From NCBI RefSeq assembly GCF_022138605.1, contig NZ_JACBFS010000002.1:583856-647855 (forward strand): a stretch of DNA of 64,000 nucleotides. The letters are read 5' to 3'. Shown here in pieces: positions 8,567 through 17,799 of the stretch. The position numbers and the translations under genes are program-made. The DNA is from Xanthobacter sp. NM-25. GTDB taxonomy: Bacteria > Pseudomonadota > Alphaproteobacteria > Rhizobiales > Xanthobacteraceae. Within the stretch, counting starts at the first letter, position 1, and each line of letters starts with the position of its first letter. The notes beneath the pieces are model-generated. The model had not been told where the DNA came from. It saw only the letters and a program-made list of their open reading frames with translations, and did no database searches.

Positions 8567-9580
8567 TCACACTGAATAATAGTTGCGGTACCAAGAGACG
8601 AAGTGCCGCACCCCCTCCGCTACCGGCGTTTTCGGGCTGTGACCGGTCAGTTGTTGCAGTAATTGGGTGTCTGCCCATGTCGCAGGTACATCCCCTGGCT
8701 GCATCGGCATCAGATTACGTTCTGCTGTCAGACCGGTTGCAGCTTCGATCGCCGCGATGAAATCCGTAAGCGGCACGGGGCTCGAGTTGCCGATATTGAC
8801 GACGCGGAACGGCGCGACAGGTGAAAGACTGTCGCCTTCGGGCACCGGCCGCTCCGGCACGGGACCCGGCGGAACAACCTCGGAAAGCGCCATGATGCCG
8901 TCGACCAGATCGTCGATGTAGGTAAAATCACGCCGCATGTTGCCGTAATTATAGACGTCGATCGGGCGGCCTTCGAGAATGGCGCGCGTGAATTTGAAAA
9001 GCGCCATGTCCGGCCGCCCCCAGGGGCCATAGACGGTAAAGAAACGGAACATTGTAATTGGAATATTGTAAAGATGAGCGTAGCTGTGCGCCATCGATTC
9101 GCCGGCTTTCTTCGTAGCGGCGTAGAACGACATCTGGTGATCGGCGCGCATGGTCTCCACATAGGGGAAATCCGTATTCGCCCCATAGGCCGACGATGTG
9201 GAGGCCAGCAGCATGTGGCGTGGCGGATGCGCCCGTGCCGCCTCCAGCAGTTCGTAGGTCCCGACGATGTTGCTCTCGAGGTAGGCCCGGGGATTGTCGA
9301 TGGAATAGCGCACGCCCGCCTGAGCGGCGAGATGAATGACAATCTCGAAATTCTCTTCGGCGAAGAGATCGGAAAGAAGATCCCGTGTTTCCACATGATC
9401 TTCGATCAACCGGAATGGGCTACCTTCCGGAAGGTTACGCAAACGCGCACGCTTGAGGGAAATATCATAATAATCCGTGAATGCATCGAGGCCGACAACA
9501 CGCCACCCCTGCTTCAGAAGGCGATCGCAGCATTGGGCCCCGATGAATCCGGCCGCGCCGGTGACAAGAGCTGTTCGCAT
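8567..9580 (-). CDS. NAD-dependent epimerase, UDP-glucuronate 4-epimerase-like
   Basis: A 337-residue extended SDR enzyme with an N-terminal NAD-binding GxxGxxG (residues 8-14), a Ser/Tyr/Lys catalytic set (STSSAYG, then YAATK) and the DFTYIDD segment conserved in nucleotide-sugar epimerases. The FTDYYD and FTVYGPWGRPDMA segments are typical of UDP-glucuronate 4-epimerases (LpsL/Cap1J group), which make UDP-galacturonate for capsule or LPS. The second of two adjacent ATGs is chosen because AGGG lies at a better distance from it. It is the first gene of the minus-strand polysaccharide set and ends about 150 bases before the RgpF-type gene begins. Confidence 0.85.
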   Translation of the reverse strand: MRTALVTGAAGFIGAQCCDRLLKQGWRVVGLDAFTDYYDISLKRARLRNLPEGSPFRLIEDHVETRDLLSDLFAEENFEIVIHLAAQAGVRYSIDNPRAYLESNIVGTYELLEAARAHPPRHMLLASTSSAYGANTDFPYVETMRADHQMSFYAATKKAGESMAHSYAHLYNIPITMFRFFTVYGPWGRPDMALFKFTRAILEGRPIDVYNYGNMRRDFTYIDDLVDGIMALSEVVPPGPVPERPVPEGDSLSPVAPFRVVNIGNSSPVPLTDFIAAIEAATGLTAERNLMPMQPGDVPATWADTQLLQQLTGHSPKTPVAEGVRHFVSWYRNYYSV

Positions 9581-10187
9581 CATTTCCCTAACGAGAGATC
9601 TGTCCAGATAATGCCGATAAGGAGGCGCCGCTTCGAAGGCGCCCCGGATAGAACCGAAAACCTGCACAGCCAGCCCGGCACTGCCGCGGCGTGCATCAGA
9701 GCTGGATTCCGCAGTCGGCTGAAGGCTTTGGCGGGCTCTGCCCTGCTATTCGCCCCATTGCCACCTTGATGCCACCGCAGGCCGTGTGCACCTCCTTCTG
9801 CGTTCGCGCGCAGAGTAGGGCCTCGTTCGATGGCAAGAGGTCATAAACCCGCCCATGGCGGGCGGGACCTCAGGACCAGTTTCGAGGGCGTGACCGTTGA
9901 TGCACGAGTATTTCCAGGCCCGCAAGAGGTTCTCGCTCAACATATGGTCCACCCACCAGCCGCTACCATTCCTGAGCCGCGCATCCGCCTGCCTGGTACC
10001 TCCACAACCCGCAGGCGCTCCAGCCGGCGCCGGGATCCGCCGCAGGCCGGCGCCCGAAAGCCACCGCCCCGGCCTTCCCTACGGAGGTTGTACCGCAGGT
10101 AGCCGCACCGGAGCGACGCCGTCACCTGGCAGGATGACGGCGCGACGAGGTCCCCGCACCCGAACCTCGGGCAGCCCCCGGCGACGC
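9581..10187. other. Intergenic stretch between epimerase and rmlA
   Basis: I see no gene. Short frames on both strands lack ribosome binding sites and domains. A weak GC hairpin (CCCGCC/GGCGGG around 9848-9862) without a T-run is the only structure noted. The promoter for the epimerase and downstream glycan genes should be in the part nearest 9580-9800. Confidence 0.45.
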
Positions 10188-11075
10188 TCACAAGGTGGGC
10201 GTGTCGCGCAGCAGGCCCAGCAGGTAGGCGCCATAATTGTTCTTCGAGAGGCGCTCGGCGATGGCGGTGAGCTCGGCGCGGCTGATCCAGCCCTGGTGGA
10301 AGGCGATCTCTTCGGGACAGCCGGATTGAACCCCCTGGCGGGTCTGCAATGTGCGCACGAAATTGCCGGCATCCAGCAGGCTGCCGTGGGTCCCCGTGTC
10401 GAGCCATGCGAAGCCGCGGCCCATGCGCTTCACATCCAGCGTGCCCTCCTCGAGATACATCTCCAAGAGGCTGGTGATCTCCACTTCGCCACGCGCCGAG
10501 GGCTTCACCTGGCGGGCCCGCTCGGAGGCGCGGCCATCGAGGAAATAAAGACCCGTCACCGCATAATTGGAGGGCGGCACCTTGGGTTTTTCGGTGATGC
10601 CGATGACCTTGCCGGCGGCATCCATGGCCACCACGCCGTAGCGCTCGGGATCGTTCACATGATAGCCGAACACGGTCCCGCCCACGGCCTTGGAGTCCGC
10701 CTGGGCCAGCAGGTCCGGCAAACCATGGCCGAAGAAGATGTTGTCGCCCAGCACCATGCAGGACGGTGCGCCGGCAAGGAAATCCTCCGTCAGCGTATAG
10801 GCCTGGGCGAGGCCGCCGGGATCGGGCTGCACCACGTAGGAGAGGCGGATGCCCCATTGGCTCCCGTCGCCGAGCACCCGCTGAAACTGGTCCTGGTCCT
10901 GCGGGGTGGTGATGATCGCGATGTCGCGGATGCCCGTCAGCATCAACACGGACAGCGGATAATAGATCATCGGCTTATCGTAGATCGGCATGAGCTGCTT
11001 CGACACCCCGATGGTAATCGGGTAAAGTCGCGTTCCGGATCCGCCAGCGAGGATGATCCCCTTGCGCTCAGTCAT
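10188..11075 (-). CDS. rfbA: Glucose-1-phosphate thymidylyltransferase
   Basis: A 295-residue full-length RmlA. It makes dTDP-glucose from glucose-1-phosphate and dTTP, the first step toward dTDP-rhamnose. Visible signatures are the nucleotide-binding GGSGTRLYP (residues 11-19), KQLMPIYDKP, VLGDNIFFG and the ITEKP segment. A strong GGAGG precedes the ATG. rmlB, rmlC and rmlD are not next to it, so the rest of the rhamnose route must be elsewhere. Its position beside the RgpF-domain glycosyltransferase suggests a rhamnose-containing surface polymer, which is inference. Confidence 0.95.
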   Translation of the reverse strand: MTERKGIILAGGSGTRLYPITIGVSKQLMPIYDKPMIYYPLSVLMLTGIRDIAIITTPQDQDQFQRVLGDGSQWGIRLSYVVQPDPGGLAQAYTLTEDFLAGAPSCMVLGDNIFFGHGLPDLLAQADSKAVGGTVFGYHVNDPERYGVVAMDAAGKVIGITEKPKVPPSNYAVTGLYFLDGRASERARQVKPSARGEVEITSLLEMYLEEGTLDVKRMGRGFAWLDTGTHGSLLDAGNFVRTLQTRQGVQSGCPEEIAFHQGWISRAELTAIAERLSKNNYGAYLLGLLRDTPTL

Positions 11076-11799
11076 CGCCCCTCCTTCCTTTCACTTCCCG
11101 GCCCACCGAAAGTGGTGCAGCCGCGGGCGTGGTGGTGGCCCCCGTATCCGGCCTCCGACCCTGGGACAAAGCCCGCACACGTCATCCAAACAGCCGGCAC
11201 GGACGGGCCTGCAATAGCGCCAGGCCGCCCTTCGCACCACCTCAGCGGACGAACGTGAACCATGCAGCGATAGCAAGTTGACAGGCCGTTGAAAACCGTT
11301 TGTCCGGCAGGAAAATCGCAGCCGTACCAAGTTACGGGCGAGCGGCCCGCCGCCCCTTCTCCACAGCCGCAGGACGCGGAGGTATGGTGGAAACACCCCA
11401 GCTGCCGCACCCCAGCGCTCGCGCGCAGCCGCGGCGAGACGGCGGCGGCGAGCGTGCGCGCCCCGGGGATTGGAGACCGGTAGGTGGCGCAGGCGGGACT
11501 TGCGCAGCCTCCGCTGAAGATACATCCGAACAGCAGGGCCCGGCCCCATTCCGCGGACCGCGTCCCTCCGCCTCCTTCCGCCGCCTTCCCTTGCACGCTC
11601 CTTGCCGTGCCGCCCCGCGCGCGACAGGCGGCCTGAAGGCGCAAGCTGAAACCGCGCGCTCTGGAACCATGGTCCCGCCATCGGTCCCTCAGGAGTGAAT
11701 CAGGCGCGGCGCGACCGGTCGGCACGGGTTGGGAAATTTCATCACCACCGGCGCCAAACCTGTTGCGCAAACCCGGTTCGCTGGCTAGTCTTATGAGAA
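11076..11799. other. Intergenic stretch upstream of the acyl-CoA dehydrogenase operon
   Basis: About 720 bases without a recognisable gene. Several overlapping GC-rich frames exist in both directions, but none has a ribosome binding site or familiar domain, and their products are Arg/Pro/Ala-rich. The right end becomes AT-richer and leads into the operator at 11800-11824. Confidence 0.45.
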
Positions 11800-11824
11800 T
11801 GAAAGATCATTTCACTAGATGAAA
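11800..11824. promoter_or_regulatory. Three-half-site operator, copy 1 (probable IclR target)
   Basis: The pattern TGAAA-N5-TTTCA-N5-TGAAA lies 26 bases before the first acyl-CoA dehydrogenase gene. The right half forms a perfect 8-bp inverted repeat (TCATTTCA / TGAAATGA). The same arrangement with different spacer bases recurs at 21942-21966. That site is in the intergenic region of the IclR-family gene, which is therefore the likely binder. Confidence 0.7.
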
Positions 11825-11850
11825 TGACAGCAGGAAGCGAGAGGGGGACC

Positions 11851-12915
11851 ATGAGCGACATCGACCAGATCGTCGTCGAAACCGCCGCACGACTTTTCGC
11901 CGACGACGTCACGCCACAGCTGCGCAATGCCGCCGAGGCCGGCAGCTGGCCGCAGGCGCTGTGGGAGGCCGTCGCTGACCTCGGCCTGCCGGAAGCCCTG
12001 GTACCGGAACAGGCGGGCGGCTACGGGCTCGATCCGCTGGTCGCCCTCGCCGTGGTGCGCACCGCCGCCCGTTTCGCCGTGCCTCTGCCCCTGGCCGAGA
12101 CCCTGTGGGCCAATCGCCTTCTTGCCGCCGCCGGTCTGTCGCGCCCCAGCGGCCCCGTCACCTTCTTCGCCCCGGCGACCTCGGCCCCCTCAGTGGATCC
12201 CCTGCAGATCACCCGCAGCGCGGACGGCTGGCGCCTCGTGGGCCACGCCCCGCGCGTGCCGTGGGGGGCGCAGGCCGATGTGGTGGTGGTGGCCGACAGC
12301 GCAGACGGTCCGATGATCGCCCGGGTCCCGGCCGGCCGGGCCACGGTCACGGCCGGTGACAATCTCGCCGCCGAGCCCCGCGACGACCTCGCCTTCGACC
12401 TCGTCCTCCCGGCCGATTCGGTGGCACCGGCCCCCCGTCTCGCCCTGTCGCTTCAGGAAGCCGGGGCCGCGCTGCGTGCGATTCAGATGGCCGGCGCCCT
12501 GGAACGGGTGCTCGAATTGAGCGTGCGCTATGCCAGTGAGCGGGTGCAGTTCGGCCGTCCCATCGGCAAGTTCCAGGCGGTACAGCAGAATCTCGCTATT
12601 CTCGCAGGCCAGACCGCGGCTGCCGGCGGCGCCGCCGATCTCGCGGCGGAAGCCTTGGCGGAGGATCTCGACCCGCTGCCCATCGCCATCGCCAAGGCCC
12701 GCACCGGCGAGGCGGCGAGCAGCGCCTGCGCCATCGCCCACCAGGTGCACGGCGCCATCGGCTTCACCCACGAGCACGAATTGCACCACTTCACCCGCCG
12801 CCTGTGGGCCTGGCGCGACGAATACGGCAACGACACCCATTGGAACGCCCGGGTGGGCGCCGCCGTCACCGCCGCCGGGGCCGATGGCCTGTGGCCCCTC
12901 ATCACCGCGGCCTGA
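11851..12915 (+). CDS. Acyl-CoA dehydrogenase, subunit-like (FAD/flavin half)
   Basis: A 354-residue acyl-CoA dehydrogenase family protein that would introduce an alpha-beta double bond in an acyl-CoA. The C-terminal domain holds the FAD-contacting ERVQFGRPIGKFQ (about residues 230-242), but the usual C-terminal GGTxEI catalytic segment is missing. The next gene shows the opposite pattern. The two therefore probably form a heteromeric enzyme, as known for PimC/PimD and mycobacterial FadE pairs. The start at 11851 has a GGGGG-type ribosome binding site; the longer frame would run into the operator. It is first in a plus-strand operon through the TRAP genes. Confidence 0.88.
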   Translation: MSDIDQIVVETAARLFADDVTPQLRNAAEAGSWPQALWEAVADLGLPEALVPEQAGGYGLDPLVALAVVRTAARFAVPLPLAETLWANRLLAAAGLSRPSGPVTFFAPATSAPSVDPLQITRSADGWRLVGHAPRVPWGAQADVVVVADSADGPMIARVPAGRATVTAGDNLAAEPRDDLAFDLVLPADSVAPAPRLALSLQEAGAALRAIQMAGALERVLELSVRYASERVQFGRPIGKFQAVQQNLAILAGQTAAAGGAADLAAEALAEDLDPLPIAIAKARTGEAASSACAIAHQVHGAIGFTHEHELHHFTRRLWAWRDEYGNDTHWNARVGAAVTAAGADGLWPLITAA

Positions 12916-12924
12916 AGCAGAATC

Positions 12925-14073
12925 ATGACCGAGACTTCGATCACCTTCCCGCCGCCGCCGGCGGATACCCTTTCCGACCTGCGCGCCGAGGTCCGCGACT
13001 TCCTCGCCACCGCCCTCGCGAACCGCAAGCCGCGTGATCGCGCCCGCACCTGGACCGGCTTCGACGCCGATTTCAGTGCCCAGATGGGCGAGCGGGGCTG
13101 GATCGGCATGACCTGGCCCAAGCGCTATGGTGGCCATGAGCGCTCCGCTTTGGAACGCTATGTGGTGCTGGAGGAGATGCTGGCCGCCGGCGCCCCGGTC
13201 GCCGCCCACTGGATCGCCGATCGTCAGAGCGGCCCGCTGCTGCTGAAGGCCGGCACCGAGGAGCAGAGGCAAGCGATCCTGCCGCGCATCGCCGCCGGGC
13301 AATGCTTCTTCTGCATCGGCATGAGCGAGCCCGACAGCGGCTCGGACCTCGCCGCCGCCCGCACCCGCGCCACCCCGGTGGAGGGCGGCTTCCGGGTCAA
13401 CGGCACCAAATTGTGGACCACCTACGGCCACAAGTCCCATTACATGATCCTGTTCTGCCGCACCGGCGCAGCCGATGACCGGCACGGCGGCACCAGCCAG
13501 CTTTTGGTGGACCTCTCCACCCCCGGCATCACCATCCGCCCCATCGCCGACCTCTCCGGCGAGCACCATTTCAACGAAGTCGTGTTCGAGGACGTGTTCC
13601 TGCCCTCTTCCGCCGTCATCGGCGCCCTGGGGGATGGCTGGAACCAGGTGATGGGCGAGCTCGCCTTCGAGCGCTCCGGGCCGGAGCGCTTCCTGTCCTC
13701 CTTCATCCTGCTGGTGGAGGCGGTGCGGGCGCTGGGGCAGAGCCCGTCCGTCGCGGCGCAGGCGGCAGTGGGCCGCCTCACCGGCCAGATCGTCACCCTG
13801 CGGCGGCTGTCGCGCTCGGTGGCGGGGCTGCTGCAGCGGGGCGAGAATCCGGCCCTGCAGGCGGCGCTGGTGAAGGACCAGGGCGCCCTCTTGGAGCAGG
13901 AGATCCCAGAGGTGGTGCGCACCATCCTGGCGGTGGAACCGTCCCTGCGCAGCCCGGTGGATCTGTCCAACGTGCTCGCCCACATCGTCCTGGCCGCCCC
14001 ATGCTTCTCGCTGCGCGGCGGCACCCGCGAGATCCTGCGCGGCATCATCGCCCGCGGCCTCGGCCTGCGCTGA
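12925..14073 (+). CDS. Acyl-CoA dehydrogenase, partner subunit (catalytic half)
   Basis: A 382-residue acyl-CoA dehydrogenase with the N-terminal helical domain, the central beta-domain motif GMSEPDSGSDLA (about residues 132-143) and KLWTTYGHKSHY. The C-terminal RGGTREILR, where family members carry the catalytic region, is present. The Arg-containing ERxQFG segment is replaced by ERSGPERF. This complements the preceding gene, nine bases upstream, supporting a heteromer. The substrate is unknown; context suggests a CoA thioester of an acid imported by the TRAP system. Confidence 0.9.
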   Translation: MTETSITFPPPPADTLSDLRAEVRDFLATALANRKPRDRARTWTGFDADFSAQMGERGWIGMTWPKRYGGHERSALERYVVLEEMLAAGAPVAAHWIADRQSGPLLLKAGTEEQRQAILPRIAAGQCFFCIGMSEPDSGSDLAAARTRATPVEGGFRVNGTKLWTTYGHKSHYMILFCRTGAADDRHGGTSQLLVDLSTPGITIRPIADLSGEHHFNEVVFEDVFLPSSAVIGALGDGWNQVMGELAFERSGPERFLSSFILLVEAVRALGQSPSVAAQAAVGRLTGQIVTLRRLSRSVAGLLQRGENPALQAALVKDQGALLEQEIPEVVRTILAVEPSLRSPVDLSNVLAHIVLAAPCFSLRGGTREILRGIIARGLGLR

Positions 14074-14104
14074 CACCAAAACCAAAGATCACCCGGGAAC
14101 GCCC

Positions 14105-14911
14105 ATGACCACGCCAACCGCCCTTCTGGAAACCCGCGACGGCGGCATCGTCACCCTGACGCTGAACCTGCCGGAGCTGCGCAACCCCATCTCCGACGCC
14201 GAGATCCTCGAGCCGATGCTGGCCACCCTGGCCCGGCTCGATGCGGACAATGAGACCCGCGCCATCATCCTCACCGGTGCCGGCTCGGCCTTCTCCTCCG
14301 GCGGCAATCTGAAAACCATGGGCGCCACCGGCGGCCTCAACGATGCGCTGCCGGCGCAGACCCGCCTCAACTACCGGCGCGGCATCCAGCGCCTGCCGCT
14401 GCTGATCGAGGCCATGGAAGTGCCGGTGATCGCCGCGGTGAACGGCCCGGCCATCGGCGCCGGCCTCGATCTGGCGCTCATGTGCGACCTGCGCATCGCC
14501 GCCGCCAGCGCGCGCTTCGCCGAGAGCTTCGTCAAGGTGGGCATCGTGCCCGGTGATGGCGGCGCCTGGTTCCTGCCGCGGGTGGTGGGCTTCTCCAAGG
14601 CCTGCGAAATGGCCCTCACCGGCGATGCCATCGACGCCGCCGAGGCGCTGGCCTGCGGCCTCGTCTCCAAGGTGGTGGACGATGCCACGCTGATGGACGA
14701 GGCCCGGGCGCTGGCCGCCCGCATCGCCGCCAACCCGCCCCATGTGGTGCGCATGACCCGCCGCCTGCTGCGCCAGGGTCGCGTCAGCGATCTGCCGGCG
14801 CTGCTGGAGGTCTCGGCCGCCATGCAGGCTCTCGCCCATGCCACCTCCGACCATGTGGAAGCCGTCTCTGCGCTGCTCGAGCGGCGCAAACCGGCCTTCA
14901 CCGGTCGCTGA
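14105..14911 (+). CDS. Enoyl-CoA hydratase/isomerase
   Basis: A 268-residue crotonase-fold protein. Visible are the oxyanion-hole segments GSAFSSGGNLK (about residues 59-69) and GPAIGAGLDLALMCDLR (about 116-132). An acidic residue lies in the ESFVKVGIVPGDGG region, which matches the usual catalytic glutamate area. It would hydrate or isomerise the enoyl-CoA formed by the acyl-CoA dehydrogenase pair just upstream. A short 31-base gap and a following gene within 20 bases place it in the same operon. Confidence 0.92.
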   Translation: MTTPTALLETRDGGIVTLTLNLPELRNPISDAEILEPMLATLARLDADNETRAIILTGAGSAFSSGGNLKTMGATGGLNDALPAQTRLNYRRGIQRLPLLIEAMEVPVIAAVNGPAIGAGLDLALMCDLRIAAASARFAESFVKVGIVPGDGGAWFLPRVVGFSKACEMALTGDAIDAAEALACGLVSKVVDDATLMDEARALAARIAANPPHVVRMTRRLLRQGRVSDLPALLEVSAAMQALAHATSDHVEAVSALLERRKPAFTGR

Positions 14912-14931
14912 CCCTTCTGGAGGCCTCGCCC

Positions 14932-15879
14932 ATGCGCGCCTTTGTTGTCGATGCGGACGGGCGGCTCGCCCTCCAGGAGTGCCCGCCCCCCGTCCCGGCA
15001 GCCAGCGAAGCGCTGGTGCGGGTCGCCGCCGTCTCCCTCAATCGCGGCGAGGTCACCCGCGCCCAGGGCGCCAAGCCCGGCACCCGGCTGGGCTGGGACG
15101 TGGCGGGAGAGGTGGAAGTGGCCGCCGCCGACGGCTCCGGCCCGCCGGTGGGCACCCGCGTCGTCGGTCTGGTGGCGAGCCGTGGCTGGGCCGACCGGGT
15201 GGCGGTGCCCACCAGCCAGCTCGCCAAGGTGCCCGATGCCATCGCCCTCACCACCGCCGCCAGCCTGCCGGTCGCCGGCCTCACGGCCCTTTATGCGGTG
15301 CGCCGGGGCGAGGTGTTTCTCGGGTCCCTGCTGGGCCGGCGGGTGCTGGTCACCGGCACCACCGGCGGCGTCGGGCAGTTCGCCGCCCGCCTCGCCCGTC
15401 TCTCCGGCGCCCGCGTGACGGCGCTGGTGCGCTCCGCGGCCGACGCGCCGCTCGCCACCGCGGCGGGTGCCGACGCGGTGGCCATCACCGACGGGGACGC
15501 GGACGCTGCCCGCGCCCTCGGCCCCTATGATCTCATCATCGAGTCCGTGGGCGGCTCGTCGCTGGCGCGCAGCCTCGACATGCTGGCCCCGCGCGGCATC
15601 TGCGTGGTGTTCGGGGTCTCCGCCGACACCGAGGCACACATCGACGCCCGCGCCTTCTACATGGCCGGCGCCAAGACCATCAGCGGTCTGGCGGTGTTCG
15701 AGGAGATCAAGACCGCGGAACCGGCCGGGCGCGCGCTCGCCCTGCTGCTGGCGCTCGTGGGCGCGGGGCGGCTCGAGCCGCCCCCGACCGAAACCCGCCC
15801 CTTCGCCCGTCTGCCCGAGGCCGCCCAAGACCTGTTGGCGCGCCGGGTCCGGGGCAAGCTCATCCTGACCCTCGAATAA
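14932..15879 (+). CDS. Zinc-type/quinone oxidoreductase-like MDR enzyme
   Basis: A 315-residue medium-chain dehydrogenase/reductase. It keeps the GroES-like N-terminal domain and the Rossmann domain with VTGTTGGVGQFAARLA (about residues 139-154) for NAD(P)H. It has no cysteine/histidine set for zinc, so it belongs with the zinc-independent quinone oxidoreductase or enoyl reductase branch. It may reduce an enoyl or keto intermediate of the pathway, which is inference from the operon. A ribosome binding site (GGAGG) precedes the ATG. Confidence 0.85.
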   Translation: MRAFVVDADGRLALQECPPPVPAASEALVRVAAVSLNRGEVTRAQGAKPGTRLGWDVAGEVEVAAADGSGPPVGTRVVGLVASRGWADRVAVPTSQLAKVPDAIALTTAASLPVAGLTALYAVRRGEVFLGSLLGRRVLVTGTTGGVGQFAARLARLSGARVTALVRSAADAPLATAAGADAVAITDGDADAARALGPYDLIIESVGGSSLARSLDMLAPRGICVVFGVSADTEAHIDARAFYMAGAKTISGLAVFEEIKTAEPAGRALALLLALVGAGRLEPPPTETRPFARLPEAAQDLLARRVRGKLILTLE

Positions 15880-15906
15880 GAACAAGAACACCACCGGGAG
15901 GCCCCC

Positions 15907-16458
15907 ATGGTTCATGACAAGGAACCGCGCAACATCCTCGATCGTATCGATCGCGCGCTCGTGCTGTTTTCCGCGGCCTGCATGTTCATCATCATGCTGA
16001 TCGTGATTGCGGACGTTCTTCTGCGCTACGCTCTCCACATGCCGCTGGCGTGGTCCTATGACGTGATCTCGCTTTATCTCATGGTCGGCATGTTCTTCTT
16101 TGCCATCTCCGACACCCTGCGGGTGGGGGGCCATGTGGGCATCGATGTGTTCCAGCCCTATCTGCCCTCCACCGTGCGCCACGTGGGCGAGGCCATCGGC
16201 TATCTGGCCGCCGCCTTCCTCACCGGCATGATGGCCCAGCTGGCGTTCTTCCGCGGGCTCTCCGCGTGGCAGAACGAGGAGATGCTCTCCGGCGCCTATC
16301 TGTGGCCCACCTGGATCGCCCAGGTTCCGGTGGTGGTGGGCACCGCCATGATCGCCCTGCGCTGCCTGCTGCTGGCCGCCACCCACGTGCGCGACATCTT
16401 CGACAAGAGCCGCGCCGATGCCGACATGACCACCCCCAGCCTCGAGGAGCCCATCTGA
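15907..16458 (+). CDS. TRAP transporter small permease (DctQ)
   Basis: A 183-residue membrane protein with four predicted transmembrane helices (about residues 18-40, 50-75, 90-112, 135-155). It matches the DctQ small subunit of tripartite ATP-independent periplasmic transporters, which import organic acids using the sodium or proton gradient. It overlaps the start of the large permease gene (TGATG), a sign of translational coupling. The upstream GGGAGG is the ribosome binding site. Confidence 0.9.
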   Translation: MVHDKEPRNILDRIDRALVLFSAACMFIIMLIVIADVLLRYALHMPLAWSYDVISLYLMVGMFFFAISDTLRVGGHVGIDVFQPYLPSTVRHVGEAIGYLAAAFLTGMMAQLAFFRGLSAWQNEEMLSGAYLWPTWIAQVPVVVGTAMIALRCLLLAATHVRDIFDKSRADADMTTPSLEEPI

Positions 16459-17747
16459 TGGTCGCCATCACCGGACTGTCCGCGCTCTTCATCCTGCTGG
16501 TGCTGGGGCTGCCGGTCGCCTTCGCCATGGCGATCTCCGGCTCCATCGGCCTTCTCATGGTGGGCGGCATGCCCATGCTGTCGGGCATCCTGGAAACGGT
16601 GCCCTTCTCCACCGCCAATTCCTACGAGATGATCACCATTCCCATGTTCCTGCTGATGGCGGAACTGGTGATCGTCTCCGGCGTGGCGGACGATCTGTTC
16701 ACCGCCGCCTCCAAATGGGTGGGGCGGGTGCCGGGCGGCCTCGCCATGGCCACCGCGGTGGCCGGCGCCGGCTTCGGCGCCATCTCCGGCTCCAGCACGG
16801 CGGCGGCGGCCACCCTCTCCTCCACCTCCATCCCGGCGATGCTGCGCCAGGGGTATGATCCCAAGCTCGCTGGCGGCGTGGTGGCCATCTCCGGCACCCT
16901 CGCCATGATGATCCCGCCCTCCATCGCCCTGGTGGTGTTCGGCATCATCGGCGACGTGTCCATCGGTGCCCTGCTCATCGGCGGCATCATCCCCGGCCTC
17001 CTGGTCACCCTCACCATCATCCTCACGGTGCTGGCGCTGGTGACCCTGGATCCCTCCAGCGCCCCCGCCGGCCGCGCCTATTCCATGCGCGAGAAGCTGG
17101 CGTCGCTGAAGGTGTCCGGCCCCATGATCGTGCTGTTCGCGGCGGTCACCGGCACCATCTATCTCGGCATCGCCACCCCCACCGAGGCGGCGGCCATCGG
17201 TGCCTTCGGCGCCCTGGTGCTGGCGTTCTTCTCCGGCAAGCTCACCTTGAAGGCGCTCACGCGCTCGCTGGTGCGCGCCGGCCACGCCACCGCGATGATC
17301 CTCATGATCATCCTGTGCGCGCACATCTTCGGCACCTTCTTCACCCTCACCCAGATCACCCAGGACCTGGTGCATTGGGTGGGCGAGCTGCAGGTGTCGC
17401 GCTGGGTCATCATCGCCCTGATCCTGTTCGGCTACATCATCCTCGGCTGCTTCATGGATCAGTTCGCCATCCTGATCCTCACGGTTCCGGTGGTGCTCCC
17501 GGTGGTGGTCTCCCTGGGTTTCGATCCCATCTGGTTCGGCATCCTCGCGGTGGTCACCGCCGAGGTGGGCATGGTGACGCCGCCCATGGGCCTCAACGTG
17601 TTCGTGGTCTCCCGCTACACCGGCCGGCCGCTGGGCGAGGTGTTCGCCGGGGTCATGCCCCACGTGGTGTCCCACCTCATCCTCATCGCCATCCTCACCG
17701 CCTTCCCGTCCATCATCCTGTGGCTGCCCTCCCACATGAACTACTGA
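16458..17747 (+). CDS. TRAP transporter large permease (DctM)
   Basis: A 429-residue polytopic membrane protein, about twelve helices, with the DctM family's GAISGSSTAAAATLSS and GIATPTEAAAIGAFGA segments. It forms the transport channel with DctQ and receives substrate from the DctP protein encoded next. The start at 16458 overlaps the DctQ stop by one base; a frame open further upstream is within dctQ and not used. DctM length in the family is usually about 425-435 residues, in agreement. Confidence 0.93.
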   Translation: MVAITGLSALFILLVLGLPVAFAMAISGSIGLLMVGGMPMLSGILETVPFSTANSYEMITIPMFLLMAELVIVSGVADDLFTAASKWVGRVPGGLAMATAVAGAGFGAISGSSTAAAATLSSTSIPAMLRQGYDPKLAGGVVAISGTLAMMIPPSIALVVFGIIGDVSIGALLIGGIIPGLLVTLTIILTVLALVTLDPSSAPAGRAYSMREKLASLKVSGPMIVLFAAVTGTIYLGIATPTEAAAIGAFGALVLAFFSGKLTLKALTRSLVRAGHATAMILMIILCAHIFGTFFTLTQITQDLVHWVGELQVSRWVIIALILFGYIILGCFMDQFAILILTVPVVLPVVVSLGFDPIWFGILAVVTAEVGMVTPPMGLNVFVVSRYTGRPLGEVFAGVMPHVVSHLILIAILTAFPSIILWLPSHMNY

Positions 17748-17799
17748 CGGGCGCACCGGCCCTCACCCCCATAAACAACGGAAAAACACGGAGGAAATC

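Noticed and set aside
11072..11770. 232-codon minus-strand frame between rmlA and the acyl-CoA dehydrogenase operon
   Set aside because: No ribosome binding site, no domain, and Arg/Gly/Ala-rich composition typical of chance frames in GC-rich DNA; other frames overlap it.
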